Source: Flavobacteriales bacterium
Lineage (GTDB): Bacteria; Bacteroidota; Bacteroidia; Flavobacteriales; Flavobacteriaceae
Reading direction: 5' to 3'
NCBI GenBank assembly: GCA_027031025.1
Contig: JALVEJ010000002.1
Coordinates: 1-19,210, forward strand
DNA length: 19,210 nt
The translations under genes and the position numbers were made by a program. Shown here one piece after another: positions 1-7,643 of the stretch (position 1 is the stretch's first letter; each line of letters starts with the position of its first letter). The notes under the pieces were generated by a model. It did not search any database. It was not told where the DNA came from and was given only the letters and a program-made list of their open reading frames with translations.

Positions 1-161
1 AAAGAAATTGATATTTTTTCATCATTTCCTCAAAGAATTAAAATAAGAAGTAGTAAACAAACATCGAAAAAACCTAATAATCTATGAAGCAAAGTAAGCC
101 TTAAATCGCAAATCTAACATCTGACATCTGAAATGAAAAAATCCTCAATTCCTCAAAAAAC

Positions 162-620
162 ATGATACTTTATTCATCAAAATTTTTAAAAGTCAATTAC
201 TTGGAGTTACAATATCTGATGCATTTTTATTGGACGAACTATGCCGGCTATATGGATGCAGAAGGAATTTATCACGAGTTTCTAAACTTTTTGAGCAAAC
301 GTATTTACAAGCGGGCCAACCAAATTTATGTTGATTGGCGACAAGTAGAGCATTTGATTTCGCAAGAAACCATCGATTGGTTTTTACAATATATTTTGCC
401 AAAAATAGCGTCACATAAAGCTTATAGAATGGCATTCCTACTCCATAATCCTGACAAAATAAAGCTTCCGGAACATGTCAAAGTAAACAATATAGTGTTA
501 TCAGCCCGCGTTTTTTCTGACCCGGAATCATTGATGCAATGGCTCATGGATGGAGCTGAACGCAAAAGCCCGGGAGAAGATAAGCACGATCATCAACACG
601 GAGATGCATGTCATACTTGA
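162..620 (+). CDS. SpoIIAA/STAS-like hypothetical protein with a His-rich C-terminal tail
   Basis: A 152-residue cytoplasmic protein with no signal peptide or membrane segment. The first 125 residues have the rhythm of small Bacteroidota SpoIIAA/STAS-like proteins: a short N-terminal strand pair, a long helix, a strand reading like IYVDWRQ, a second helix, a strand around AYRMAFLLH and a final SDPESLMQWLM helix. This assignment rests on pattern resemblance only, and I cannot name a function. The tail (about residues 133-152) is distinctive: it is charged and holds five His and one Cys (HDHQHGDACHT), which could bind a transition metal. The ATG at 162 is the only reasonable start and has an A-rich leader. 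The Omp28-like lipoprotein gene begins 32 bp downstream on the same strand with no terminator between, so the two may be co-transcribed. Confidence 0.75.
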   Translation: MILYSSKFLKVNYLELQYLMHFYWTNYAGYMDAEGIYHEFLNFLSKRIYKRANQIYVDWRQVEHLISQETIDWFLQYILPKIASHKAYRMAFLLHNPDKIKLPEHVKVNNIVLSARVFSDPESLMQWLMDGAERKSPGEDKHDHQHGDACHT

Positions 621-652
621 TAATTTTTCATATTTTTAAAAAATTTTAAACA

Positions 653-1699
653 ATGAACAAACTTTTATTAAGCTTTTCCATATTGTTTTTGCTATTTTCT
701 GCTTGTGACATTAAAGAGGAAGGCGTATCAGATGCACTTATTGTTGAAGTAGAAAATCCTTATGGCACACAATTAATCACCAACTATAAAGTGCCGTTTT
801 ATGCAAAAAATCGTGCCGGAAACGATTTGACTTCCGGCGCCGTTTTTTATGTCAACGCTGTTGCACAAAGCACTAATGAAATCCTTTTTGATAGAGCCGG
901 CTCTTATGAGATAACAGCTTCGGTTAGTTTGGACGGACAGACTGTCAACAGTGATGTCTATACGGTTCATGTGATTGAGCCTCGTCATACTACTAAAATC
1001 ATGGTAGAAGATTATACCGGCACTTGGTGCACCAATTGTCCCCGTGTCGCCTACAAATTGGAACAAGCCGTTGCACAAAATCCTCATATCGTTCCGGTAG
1101 CCATTCATTATTCGCGCTGGGCAGGTGATGACCCGTTCGGATTTAGCGAAGTTACCACTTTAACGCAAGCTTACAATATTCAAGGGCTTCCATCGCCCAT
1201 AGTTAACCGAACGCTCGGCTTTGTATGGGATGAAAACTACGGCACATTGGAAGCGGAAACTAATAAATCACAAGCCTTGGGATTGGCTATTTCCTCTTCT
1301 GTGTCAGGGAATACCCTAAATATTGATGTTGCTGTTAGATTTGATATGGATTTGTCCAAGAAAAATTTAAATTTGGTTTTATACTTGACCGAAAATGGCC
1401 TGCATGCCGACCAAGCCAATGGCACATCTTATTACGGCGGGCAAGACCCGATTCCGGATTTTGAACAAAAACATTGTCTTCGAAGTGCTTTAATTGGTCT
1501 TTACGGAACTACTATCCCATCCGGAGAAACAACAGCTAATGCCATATATCACTATCAATTTTCGGGGAGTATTCCGGCTGAGGTTAATGATATTAACAAT
1601 TGCGATATTGAAGCCTTCGTTATCGACGGAAATGATCAACATGCCCCTTTAATCAATATTCAAAAAGCAGCGGTAGGCACCATTAAAGATTTTGATTAA
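653..1699 (+). CDS. Omp28-related lipoprotein with thioredoxin-like CxxC domain
   Basis: A 348-residue predicted lipoprotein. The type II signal peptide has a lysine, a hydrophobic stretch and the lipobox FSAC, with Cys18 as the lipidated residue. The next residues, D-I-K-E-E, fit the acidic plus lysine surface-export signal described for Bacteroidota lipoproteins, so a location on the outer leaflet of the outer membrane is plausible (inference). An Ig-like region of about residues 25-108 is followed by a thioredoxin-like domain with TWCTNCP (Cys126 and Cys129) and a GLPSP segment resembling the cis-proline loop. A second beta-rich domain fills about 205-345. This order matches the Omp28 family first seen in Porphyromonas gingivalis. 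The biochemical role is unproven, although the CxxC suggests thiol-disulfide chemistry. Its stop codon overlaps that of the convergent M3 peptidase gene. Confidence 0.85.
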   Translation: MNKLLLSFSILFLLFSACDIKEEGVSDALIVEVENPYGTQLITNYKVPFYAKNRAGNDLTSGAVFYVNAVAQSTNEILFDRAGSYEITASVSLDGQTVNSDVYTVHVIEPRHTTKIMVEDYTGTWCTNCPRVAYKLEQAVAQNPHIVPVAIHYSRWAGDDPFGFSEVTTLTQAYNIQGLPSPIVNRTLGFVWDENYGTLEAETNKSQALGLAISSSVSGNTLNIDVAVRFDMDLSKKNLNLVLYLTENGLHADQANGTSYYGGQDPIPDFEQKHCLRSALIGLYGTTIPSGETTANAIYHYQFSGSIPAEVNDINNCDIEAFVIDGNDQHAPLINIQKAAVGTIKDFD

Positions 1700-3726
1700 A
1701 CCTTCAATCCTGCCCGCTTGATAAGTGCTTCTACTCTTGGTTCACGCCCTCTGAATTTTTTATAAAGTGTCATCGGATGCTCACTGCCACCGGCTTGTAA
1801 CAGGGCTTTAAATTTTTGTGCCACTTCGGGATTAAAAATACCTTTTTCTTTAAAATACGCAAAGGCATCGGCATCTAAAACTTCCGCCCACTTGTAGGAA
1901 TAATAGCCGGCTGCGTAGCCTCCGGGAAAAATATGGCTGAATGCGACACTCATATTATTTTGTTCGTAATAGGGTAACACTTGTGTTTTGGCCATGTGTT
2001 TTTGTTCTATTTGAGAAACATCTGTATCATTATCCGGGTCAAACCGGTAGTGCCAACCCATATCCAAATACCCGAAACTCAATTGCCGGTTGGTAGCATA
2101 GCCTTCCATAAATTGTAATGATTTTTTGATGTTTTTCAAATCTTCTTCCGGCAATTTTTCACCGGTTTGGTAGTGACGGGCAAACAAATCGAGAGCTTCT
2201 TTTTCATACGCCCAGTTTTCCATGATTTGTGAAGGCAATTCTACAAAATCCCAATACACATTGGTACCGGACAAACTCGGATAATGACTTTGCGCTAACA
2301 TACCATGCAAAGCATGTCCAAACTCATGAAAAAGCGTCGTAACTTCGTTAAAACTCAACAAAGCCGGTTCTGTTGCCGTAGGTTTGGTAAAATTGGTAAC
2401 AATAGAAATATGAGGCCGCGAATCTTTACCATTTCTTTGCCATTGATCTTTGTAAGAGGTCATCCAAGCGCCTTGACGTTTACCTGCACGAGGAAAAAAA
2501 TCTGCATAAAAAACAGCCATAAATTTTCCGGTTTCATCAAAAACTTCAAAGACTTGAACATCAGGATGATAGGTGTCAATCCGGTCACTTTTTACAAATT
2601 TCAAGCCGTATAATCTGCCGGCAATCTCAAAAACACCTTGCAGTACCTTGTTTAAGGGAAAATAGGCTTTGAGTTTTTGTTCATCGAGCTGTAATTCTTG
2701 TTTTTTTAGGATATTCATATAGTAAGGTACATCCCATTTTTCAAGTTTATCGATCCCATCTTGACGGGCTAAGGCTTCGAGTTTTTGCAATTCGGTTTTA
2801 GCTTTCGGATAAGCCGCTTGATGTAAACTATCTAGAAAATCCAAAACATTTTGAGGCGTTTCGGCCATTCGTTCTTCCAAAACATAATCGGCATAAGTTT
2901 TGTAGCCTAACAAATTTGCCCTTTGCTTACGTAAACCGGCTATTTGCAACACAATTTTTTGATTATCAAAAGCATCATTTTTAAAACTTCGACTGCCATA
3001 AGCCAATACCATTTGCCGGCGTAAATCTCTGTTTTTTTGATATTTCATAAAAGGTATATAAGACGGCGCATGCAACGTAAACAACCAACCCGTTTTTTGG
3101 CGTTGTTTGGCCAAATCGCTTGCAGCATCAATGACAGATTGGGGTAAGCCATTCAAATGCTTTTCATCGGTTATCAACAATTCAAAGCTGTTGGTTTCAT
3201 GCAGCACATTTTTGTTAAACTGTAATTTAAGGCGAGTTAATTGTTGATCTATTTCGCGTAATTTTTGTTGTTGTTGGTCACTGAGATTGGCACCATTGCG
3301 CACAAAACTTTTGTAGGTTTTGTCAAGAAGCATACTTTGTTCGGTTGTTAATGTATCCGGATTAACATGTTTTTGAACATAAGCAACTTTGTCAAACAGC
3401 GCTTTATTTTGTCTGATATTGTTATAAAAATCATTTAAAACAGGTAAAATTTCCTCAGTAGTTTGCTGCCATACGTCATTGGTTTCCGCCGAATTGATAT
3501 TCATCAAGATACTTTGGATACGTGACAAATGCATCCCAGAAAATTCCAATGCTTCTATCGTGTTTTGAAAGTCCGGAACCTCCGGATTTTGCACAATGGC
3601 ATCAATTTCTTGTTGTGTCCGTGTTATATATTTTTCAACAGCGGGCTTAAAATGTTCGGGTTTGATGTCTGAAAACGGCACCGTATCAAGATAAGTATTA
3701 AAATCTGAAAGTAAAAGATTTTTCAT
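1696..3726 (-). CDS. dcp: M3 family zinc metallopeptidase (Dcp / oligopeptidase A type)
   Basis: A 676-residue thimet-type peptidase that cleaves short peptides, either as a dipeptidyl carboxypeptidase (Dcp) or an oligopeptidase A. The zinc site is intact: HEFGH at residues 467-471, with the third ligand Glu496 in VELPSQIMENW, 25 residues after the second His as in the family. The C-terminal substrate-binding region with its Tyr/Gly-rich FPGGYAAGYYSYKWAEVLDADAF motif is also present. Length and motif positions are almost those of E. coli Dcp, which is why I suggest that symbol, but specificity cannot be decided from sequence. There is no signal peptide, so it is cytoplasmic. It lies 48 bp downstream of the LysE-type gene on the same strand and I see no good promoter in that gap, so co-transcription is possible. 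Confidence 0.93.
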   Translation of the reverse strand: MKNLLLSDFNTYLDTVPFSDIKPEHFKPAVEKYITRTQQEIDAIVQNPEVPDFQNTIEALEFSGMHLSRIQSILMNINSAETNDVWQQTTEEILPVLNDFYNNIRQNKALFDKVAYVQKHVNPDTLTTEQSMLLDKTYKSFVRNGANLSDQQQQKLREIDQQLTRLKLQFNKNVLHETNSFELLITDEKHLNGLPQSVIDAASDLAKQRQKTGWLFTLHAPSYIPFMKYQKNRDLRRQMVLAYGSRSFKNDAFDNQKIVLQIAGLRKQRANLLGYKTYADYVLEERMAETPQNVLDFLDSLHQAAYPKAKTELQKLEALARQDGIDKLEKWDVPYYMNILKKQELQLDEQKLKAYFPLNKVLQGVFEIAGRLYGLKFVKSDRIDTYHPDVQVFEVFDETGKFMAVFYADFFPRAGKRQGAWMTSYKDQWQRNGKDSRPHISIVTNFTKPTATEPALLSFNEVTTLFHEFGHALHGMLAQSHYPSLSGTNVYWDFVELPSQIMENWAYEKEALDLFARHYQTGEKLPEEDLKNIKKSLQFMEGYATNRQLSFGYLDMGWHYRFDPDNDTDVSQIEQKHMAKTQVLPYYEQNNMSVAFSHIFPGGYAAGYYSYKWAEVLDADAFAYFKEKGIFNPEVAQKFKALLQAGGSEHPMTLYKKFRGREPRVEALIKRAGLKV

Positions 3727-3774
3727 GTATTGAGGATTTTAAAATTTGATTAAACTTATTTTTCAAAAAAAACC

Positions 3775-4392
3775 TTATTCAAAAAAAATAGCTATTCCCA
3801 AAAAGATTAAAATCAGTCCGAATGCTTTGACAAGAAATGATTCATATTTTTCATAAGATTTGACAATTTTCCGGTTTGTAAAAATAACGGATACCAAACT
3901 AAACCACAAAAAAGTCACTGTAATCAGCATAAAACTGATGCCTATTAAGAACCAAATAGGCACATCGGGCGGCATCAACACGCTAAACAAACTCAAAAAA
4001 AACAAAGAGGCTTTCGGGTTTAATACATTGGTAAAAAATCCGGTTTTTATTGCTTGCCACGTGCTTAATTCCGGCGAATTTCTATTACCACCAATTTCTA
4101 TTTTCTTTCTCTGAGTCATAAATGTTTTAGCGCCCATATATATAATGTATAATGCACCGGCAATTTTGATGATATAAAACAATGATTGATTTTTTTGCAA
4201 CAGATAAGCCACGCCGGCTATTGAATACAATATATGAACACCAATACCAAGCCCTATACCCAAGGCGGTATAAACAGCAATTTTACGATTATATTGTAAG
4301 GCATTTTTAAGGACCATTACAAAATCCGGTCCGGGGCTCATCACTGCCAACAAATGAATACCGAAAATCAGTAAGAATAAACGAAAATACAT
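3775..4392 (-). CDS. LysE/RhtB family amino-acid exporter
   Basis: A 205-residue inner-membrane protein with about six hydrophobic segments. The N-terminal signature MSPGPDFVMVLKNAL near residue 17 and the mid-protein FFTNVLNPKASLFFLSLF block are diagnostic of the LysE/RhtB translocator superfamily, which exports amino acids such as lysine, threonine or homoserine. The substrate is not predictable here. The ATG at 4392 is preferred over the GTG one codon upstream. The gene is divergent from the ybbR-like gene, and its -7 element (4424-4431) forms one half of a perfect palindrome whose other half is the opposing -7 element. The M3 peptidase gene follows 48 bp downstream. An intracellular peptidase paired with an amino-acid exporter is metabolically sensible but may be coincidence. 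Confidence 0.92.
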   Translation of the reverse strand: MYFRLFLLIFGIHLLAVMSPGPDFVMVLKNALQYNRKIAVYTALGIGLGIGVHILYSIAGVAYLLQKNQSLFYIIKIAGALYIIYMGAKTFMTQRKKIEIGGNRNSPELSTWQAIKTGFFTNVLNPKASLFFLSLFSVLMPPDVPIWFLIGISFMLITVTFLWFSLVSVIFTNRKIVKSYEKYESFLVKAFGLILIFLGIAIFFE

Positions 4393-4415
4393 CACCGGTT
4401 CCTATAATTTTTCAA

Positions 4416-4423
4416 TATCTTTG
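4416..4423 (+). promoter_or_regulatory. Bacteroidota -7 element for the ybbR-coaE unit
   Basis: TATCTTTG matches the TAnnTTTG consensus exactly, 33 bp before the YbbR ATG. I see no clear TTG-type -33 element at the usual 19-21 bp spacing. It forms the left half of the palindrome TATCTTTGCAAAGATA. Confidence 0.6.
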
Positions 4424-4431
4424 CAAAGATA
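4424..4431 (-). promoter_or_regulatory. Bacteroidota -7 element for the LysE-type gene
   Basis: On the minus strand this reads TATCTTTG, an exact TAnnTTTG match, 31 bp before the LysE-type ATG. It directly abuts the opposing -7 element, so polymerase could probably not occupy both at once. Confidence 0.55.
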
Positions 4432-4456
4432 CCCGTAATTTTTGGAAGTCATCACG

Positions 4457-5398
4457 ATGAATCATAAATTTAGCATATTTTTCAACTTTTTTATCCGGCA
4501 TAACAAAATTCGAGCTTTTGCTGTCTTTTTTTTCATTTCGGCTCTATTATGGATAATGATGCAATTGAGCAAAACTTATCATTACAACTTAAAGGTTCCC
4601 GTGCTATATCAAAATTTACCGTCTCAATACTATAAAGGCTTTTTGCCAAAAGATACTTTATCGATTACACTGAAATTATCAGGTTTTAAAATATTACATT
4701 ACAAAATATCAAAGCCCGTTTTAAAAATAAATGTTCAAAAAGACAAATTGATACATCAACGCGTATGGAAAACAGATAAACATTTTTCGGACATACAAGC
4801 CTTGTTTGATGAGAATGTACACATTATTTCAATATCACCCGAGAAATTAAATATACAAATTAAAAGCGTTCACAAAAAAAAGGTTCCGGTTTACCCGGAT
4901 GTAAAAATAAGTTTTAAAGCAGGCTTTAAAAATAAGGAAAAAGCCAAATGGCAACCGGACAGTTTATGGATTTTTGGACAACCGGGGGCTATAGATACCA
5001 TTAATAAGATTTATACCAAAGTTTATGAATTCAAAAAGATTGCTCACACCATAGATAAAAAGCTTAAATTAAAAGAGTTAGAAGGGATAAAATATAATAC
5101 CAATCAAATTCGTTACCATTTACCGGTGTCAGAAATAATTGAAGACACTATAAGTTTACCACTCACAATTATAAACAAGCCTGCAAGTGTAAAAGTATTC
5201 TTGTTTCCCAAAAAAATTAAGTTAAAATTTAAAGTCTTTAAAGAACAATACAAACAACTTAAACCTAATGATTTTATGGTAATTGTCCGGTATCAACCCG
5301 AACTAAAAAACTGGAAACCGGAGCTTCTCAAATATCCTGATGGCATTTTTGATATTCGTTTTAAACCTGACAAAATTTCATATTTGATTAAATCCTGA
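4457..5398 (+). CDS. YbbR-like domain protein
   Basis: A 313-residue protein with one N-terminal membrane helix (about residues 18-36, IRAFAVFFFISALLWIMMQL), followed by an extracytoplasmic, beta-rich, Lys-rich region. The conserved VPV and SPEKLNIQI stretches are typical of YbbR repeats: the first runs about residues 40-145 and a second, more degenerate one follows. In Firmicutes the YbbR protein CdaR regulates the diadenylate cyclase CdaA. Whether this protein does so is unknown, and no cyclase gene is visible here. The ATG at 4457 is preferred over an in-frame TTG at 4442. The coaE ATG lies only 3 bp after the stop codon, indicating an operon, an arrangement common in this phylum. Confidence 0.88.
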   Translation: MNHKFSIFFNFFIRHNKIRAFAVFFFISALLWIMMQLSKTYHYNLKVPVLYQNLPSQYYKGFLPKDTLSITLKLSGFKILHYKISKPVLKINVQKDKLIHQRVWKTDKHFSDIQALFDENVHIISISPEKLNIQIKSVHKKKVPVYPDVKISFKAGFKNKEKAKWQPDSLWIFGQPGAIDTINKIYTKVYEFKKIAHTIDKKLKLKELEGIKYNTNQIRYHLPVSEIIEDTISLPLTIINKPASVKVFLFPKKIKLKFKVFKEQYKQLKPNDFMVIVRYQPELKNWKPELLKYPDGIFDIRFKPDKISYLIKS

Positions 5399-5401
5399 TT
5401 T

Positions 5402-5998
5402 ATGATAAAAATTGGATTAACCGGCGGTATCGGAACCGGCAAGTCGACCGTTGCAAAAGGCTTTGAAAAACTAGGCATTCCCGTTTATTATGCCGATGAC
5501 AAAGCCAAAGCCATTATGCAACAAAATCCTGAAGTTAAACGGCAAATTACAAATCTTTTAGGACCACAAGCTTACCAAGATAACCGACTGAATGTCAGTT
5601 ATATTAGTGGCATAGTCTTTGAAAATCCAAATATGTTAAAAAAATTGGAAGCTATTGTGCATCCGGCAGTGAGAGAAGATTTTTTAGAATGGACCCGGCA
5701 ACAACATGCCCCTTATGTCATTGTAGAAAATGCTATTTTGCATAAATCGGGCATGGACAAATTGGTGGATTGTATTTTAGTTGTAACTGCAGATTTGGAA
5801 AAACGGCTAGAACGTTTAAAAAAACGGGACAAAAAAAGTAAGGAGCAATTACTTAATATCATTAAACAACAAGATAATGAAGCCGAATTGTTAAAAAAAT
5901 CAGATTTTGTCATTGAAAATAATGACAATGAGGTCGATTTGTATAAAAAAATCTCAAAAATAGATTCAAAAGTTAAAAATATGTTAAAAAAAGGTTAA
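5402..5998 (+). CDS. coaE: Dephospho-CoA kinase
   Basis: A 198-residue kinase catalysing the last step of coenzyme A synthesis, phosphorylation of the 3'-OH of dephospho-CoA by ATP, in the cytoplasm. The P-loop GGIGTGKS is at residues 8-15. It is followed by the family landmarks GIPVYYADDKAKAIM (with the catalytic-region Asp), IVHPAVR, and the lid segment RLERLKKRDKKSKEQLLNIIKQQ. The C-terminus, SDFVIENNDNEVDLYKKI, is typical of CoaE. The length is normal for the family (about 200 aa). It is translationally close to the ybbR-like gene (3-bp gap). The histidine kinase gene begins 51 bp downstream with no terminator between them, so read-through into the two-component genes is possible. Confidence 0.95.
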   Translation: MIKIGLTGGIGTGKSTVAKGFEKLGIPVYYADDKAKAIMQQNPEVKRQITNLLGPQAYQDNRLNVSYISGIVFENPNMLKKLEAIVHPAVREDFLEWTRQQHAPYVIVENAILHKSGMDKLVDCILVVTADLEKRLERLKKRDKKSKEQLLNIIKQQDNEAELLKKSDFVIENNDNEVDLYKKISKIDSKVKNMLKKG

Positions 5999-6001
5999 TT
6001 T

Positions 6002-6048
6002 AAGCAAAATTCTGCTGCATAATTCATATCTTTAACATAATTTTGCTT
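6002..6048 (+). promoter_or_regulatory. Inverted repeat framing a candidate promoter before the histidine kinase
   Basis: Two perfect 10-bp arms, AAGCAAAATT at 6002-6011 and AATTTTGCTT at 6039-6048, are separated by 27 bp. A near-consensus -7 element, TATCTTTA (6027-6034), lies between them, and the right arm ends one base before the ATG at 6050. The dyad could be an operator, for example for autoregulation, or a leader hairpin that masks the start codon in read-through transcripts from coaE. The role is inferred. Confidence 0.5.
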
Positions 6049-6049
6049 G

Positions 6050-7612
6050 ATGAAAAGAAAGAGTATCATACTTTTGGTGATTTTCATGACCATTTCGGTT
6101 ATCGGGATTAGAATGATGCAGGTGCAGTTGCGGGAAAATGATATCAAATTGCGCAATCAGCGGTTTTATTACTTGATGAAGCAAATACTTTATTCCATAA
6201 CAACCAAAGCACAGAATTACGAATTTGACAAATATTACCAAAAGTTTAAAGATACCAAAAGCAAAGACGGCCAAAACAGCATTTACGAATTTGTTTATAA
6301 AAAGGAAAACAAAAACAGTAATGAAGTCTTTGCTTACAAGCATTTGGTCTTGGAAAAAGGCATTAATTTAAAATTTCCGATTTCCGAGAGTCAATTTGAT
6401 TCGGTTTTTGGTAAAATAAGTGTTGCTAAAACCAAATCACATTTTTTTAGAAATGGTAAAATTCAGCAAAAAAACGAGTTTAATAAAGCTGAAATTGACA
6501 ATATTGACAATCGCTATCTCGAATCGACATTTAAGGACATCTCGGTCATTGAGCCTATTTACAAACGTATTTCTGTTGATAGTTTGCGTAATTGGATTCA
6601 TGAAGAGCTTGTGAAACGTGGCATTAATTACCATTACGAATTCGGGATATTGAATAACGGCATATTAACCAAAGTGCATTCTAAGCATTTTAAGCCTGAT
6701 GATAAGCGATTTAAGTATTATAAATTTAAAATTTTTCCCGATAAATCGGGAATGACCAAATACGAATTAGTTCTTGCATTTAATAAAAACGAATTGTTTA
6801 AGCATGAGAGTATGCGTATCCAATTTTTGTCTGATTTATTAATGATGATTATTTTGATCATTTATATCTTGACAATTTATTTTATTATCAGGCAAAAAAA
6901 GATATCGCAGATGAAAACTGATTTCATCAACAACATGACACACGAATTTAAAACGCCTATTGCAACCATCAACTTGATTGTCGACGCCATGAAATCGCCT
7001 CGTGTCAACCGTGATGAACAGCAGTTAAACACTTATCTCGACATGCTTAAACAAGAAAACAAGCGAATGTTAAACCAGGTGGAAAGTGTTTTGAGTTTAT
7101 CGGTTTTGGATAGAATTGACCTCAAATCTGACAAACATCCGGTTGATATTCACGAAATTTTGGAAGTTGCCATACAGCATGTCAGCCTAATGATACAAGA
7201 CAAAAACGGCACGCTTCATACGGACTTTAAAGCCCGTAAGACGGTGGTTTTAGGAGATGAAACCTTGCTGACCAATGTTTTTGTCAATATTTTGGACAAT
7301 GCTGTAAAGTATTCAAAAGAACATCCTGAAATTTCCGTTAAAACATACAACGATAAAAAAGGACATATTTTTATTGAAGTAAGTGACAAAGGTATAGGGA
7401 TGAGCAAATCGGTGCAGAAGAAAATTTTTAATAAATTTTACCGCGAAACCACCGGCAACATTCATAATGTAAAAGGTCACGGTTTAGGATTGGCTTATGT
7501 GCAAAAGGTAGTACAATCCTTAAACGGAAAAATTACGGTTAAAAGCACCAAAGGCGAAGGAAGTACATTTACAATTCAATTGCCATTGGCAGACAATGAA
7601 CCAACACAATAA
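6050..7612 (+). CDS. Membrane sensor histidine kinase
   Basis: A 520-residue sensor kinase with one helix at about residues 5-22, a periplasmic sensor region of about 24-255 that I do not recognise, and a second helix at about 259-284. There is no recognisable HAMP domain: the second helix runs almost directly into the HisKA domain. The phospho-acceptor is His298 in NNMTHEFKTP. The ATPase part has the N box NVFVNILDNAVKYS, the G1 box DKGIGMS and the G2 box GHGLGLAYVQ, so it should be active. The ATG at 6050 is used; a TTG codon just before it is less likely. It forms an operon with the response regulator 31 bp downstream, resembling the RprX/RprY-type pairs of Bacteroidota. A repeat-like palindrome (6735-6752) lies within the sensor-coding part. 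Confidence 0.93.
   Translation: MKRKSIILLVIFMTISVIGIRMMQVQLRENDIKLRNQRFYYLMKQILYSITTKAQNYEFDKYYQKFKDTKSKDGQNSIYEFVYKKENKNSNEVFAYKHLVLEKGINLKFPISESQFDSVFGKISVAKTKSHFFRNGKIQQKNEFNKAEIDNIDNRYLESTFKDISVIEPIYKRISVDSLRNWIHEELVKRGINYHYEFGILNNGILTKVHSKHFKPDDKRFKYYKFKIFPDKSGMTKYELVLAFNKNELFKHESMRIQFLSDLLMMIILIIYILTIYFIIRQKKISQMKTDFINNMTHEFKTPIATINLIVDAMKSPRVNRDEQQLNTYLDMLKQENKRMLNQVESVLSLSVLDRIDLKSDKHPVDIHEILEVAIQHVSLMIQDKNGTLHTDFKARKTVVLGDETLLTNVFVNILDNAVKYSKEHPEISVKTYNDKKGHIFIEVSDKGIGMSKSVQKKIFNKFYRETTGNIHNVKGHGLGLAYVQKVVQSLNGKITVKSTKGEGSTFTIQLPLADNEPTQ
6735..6752. repeat. Palindromic repeat inside the histidine kinase gene
   Basis: TTCCCGATAAATCGGGAA has perfect 8-bp arms around AA and shares CCCGATAAATCGGGA with the intergenic copy at 11266-11280. 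Here it encodes F-P-D-K-S-G of the sensor domain (residues about 229-234) in frame. Confidence 0.6.
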
Positions 7613-7643
7613 AACAAGATTATTAACACAAACAAAAATAAAC

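Noticed and set aside
1..87. Frame open from the left edge for 28 codons to TGA, a possible 3' end of an upstream gene
   Set aside because: Too short to judge, with no recognisable motif; chance open frames of this length are common in AT-rich DNA.
88..161. ACATCTG doubled (ACATCTGACATCTG) before the first gene
   Set aside because: A two-unit 7-bp repeat in a short leader; too little to call a repeat element.
2305..2613. 102-codon plus-strand frame inside the M3 peptidase gene
   Set aside because: Antisense shadow of the zinc-site region; no motif of its own.
7596..7643. Upstream ATG that would lengthen the response regulator by 16 residues
   Set aside because: It overlaps the kinase gene and adds a low-complexity leader before the normal KKKILLVEDD receiver start.
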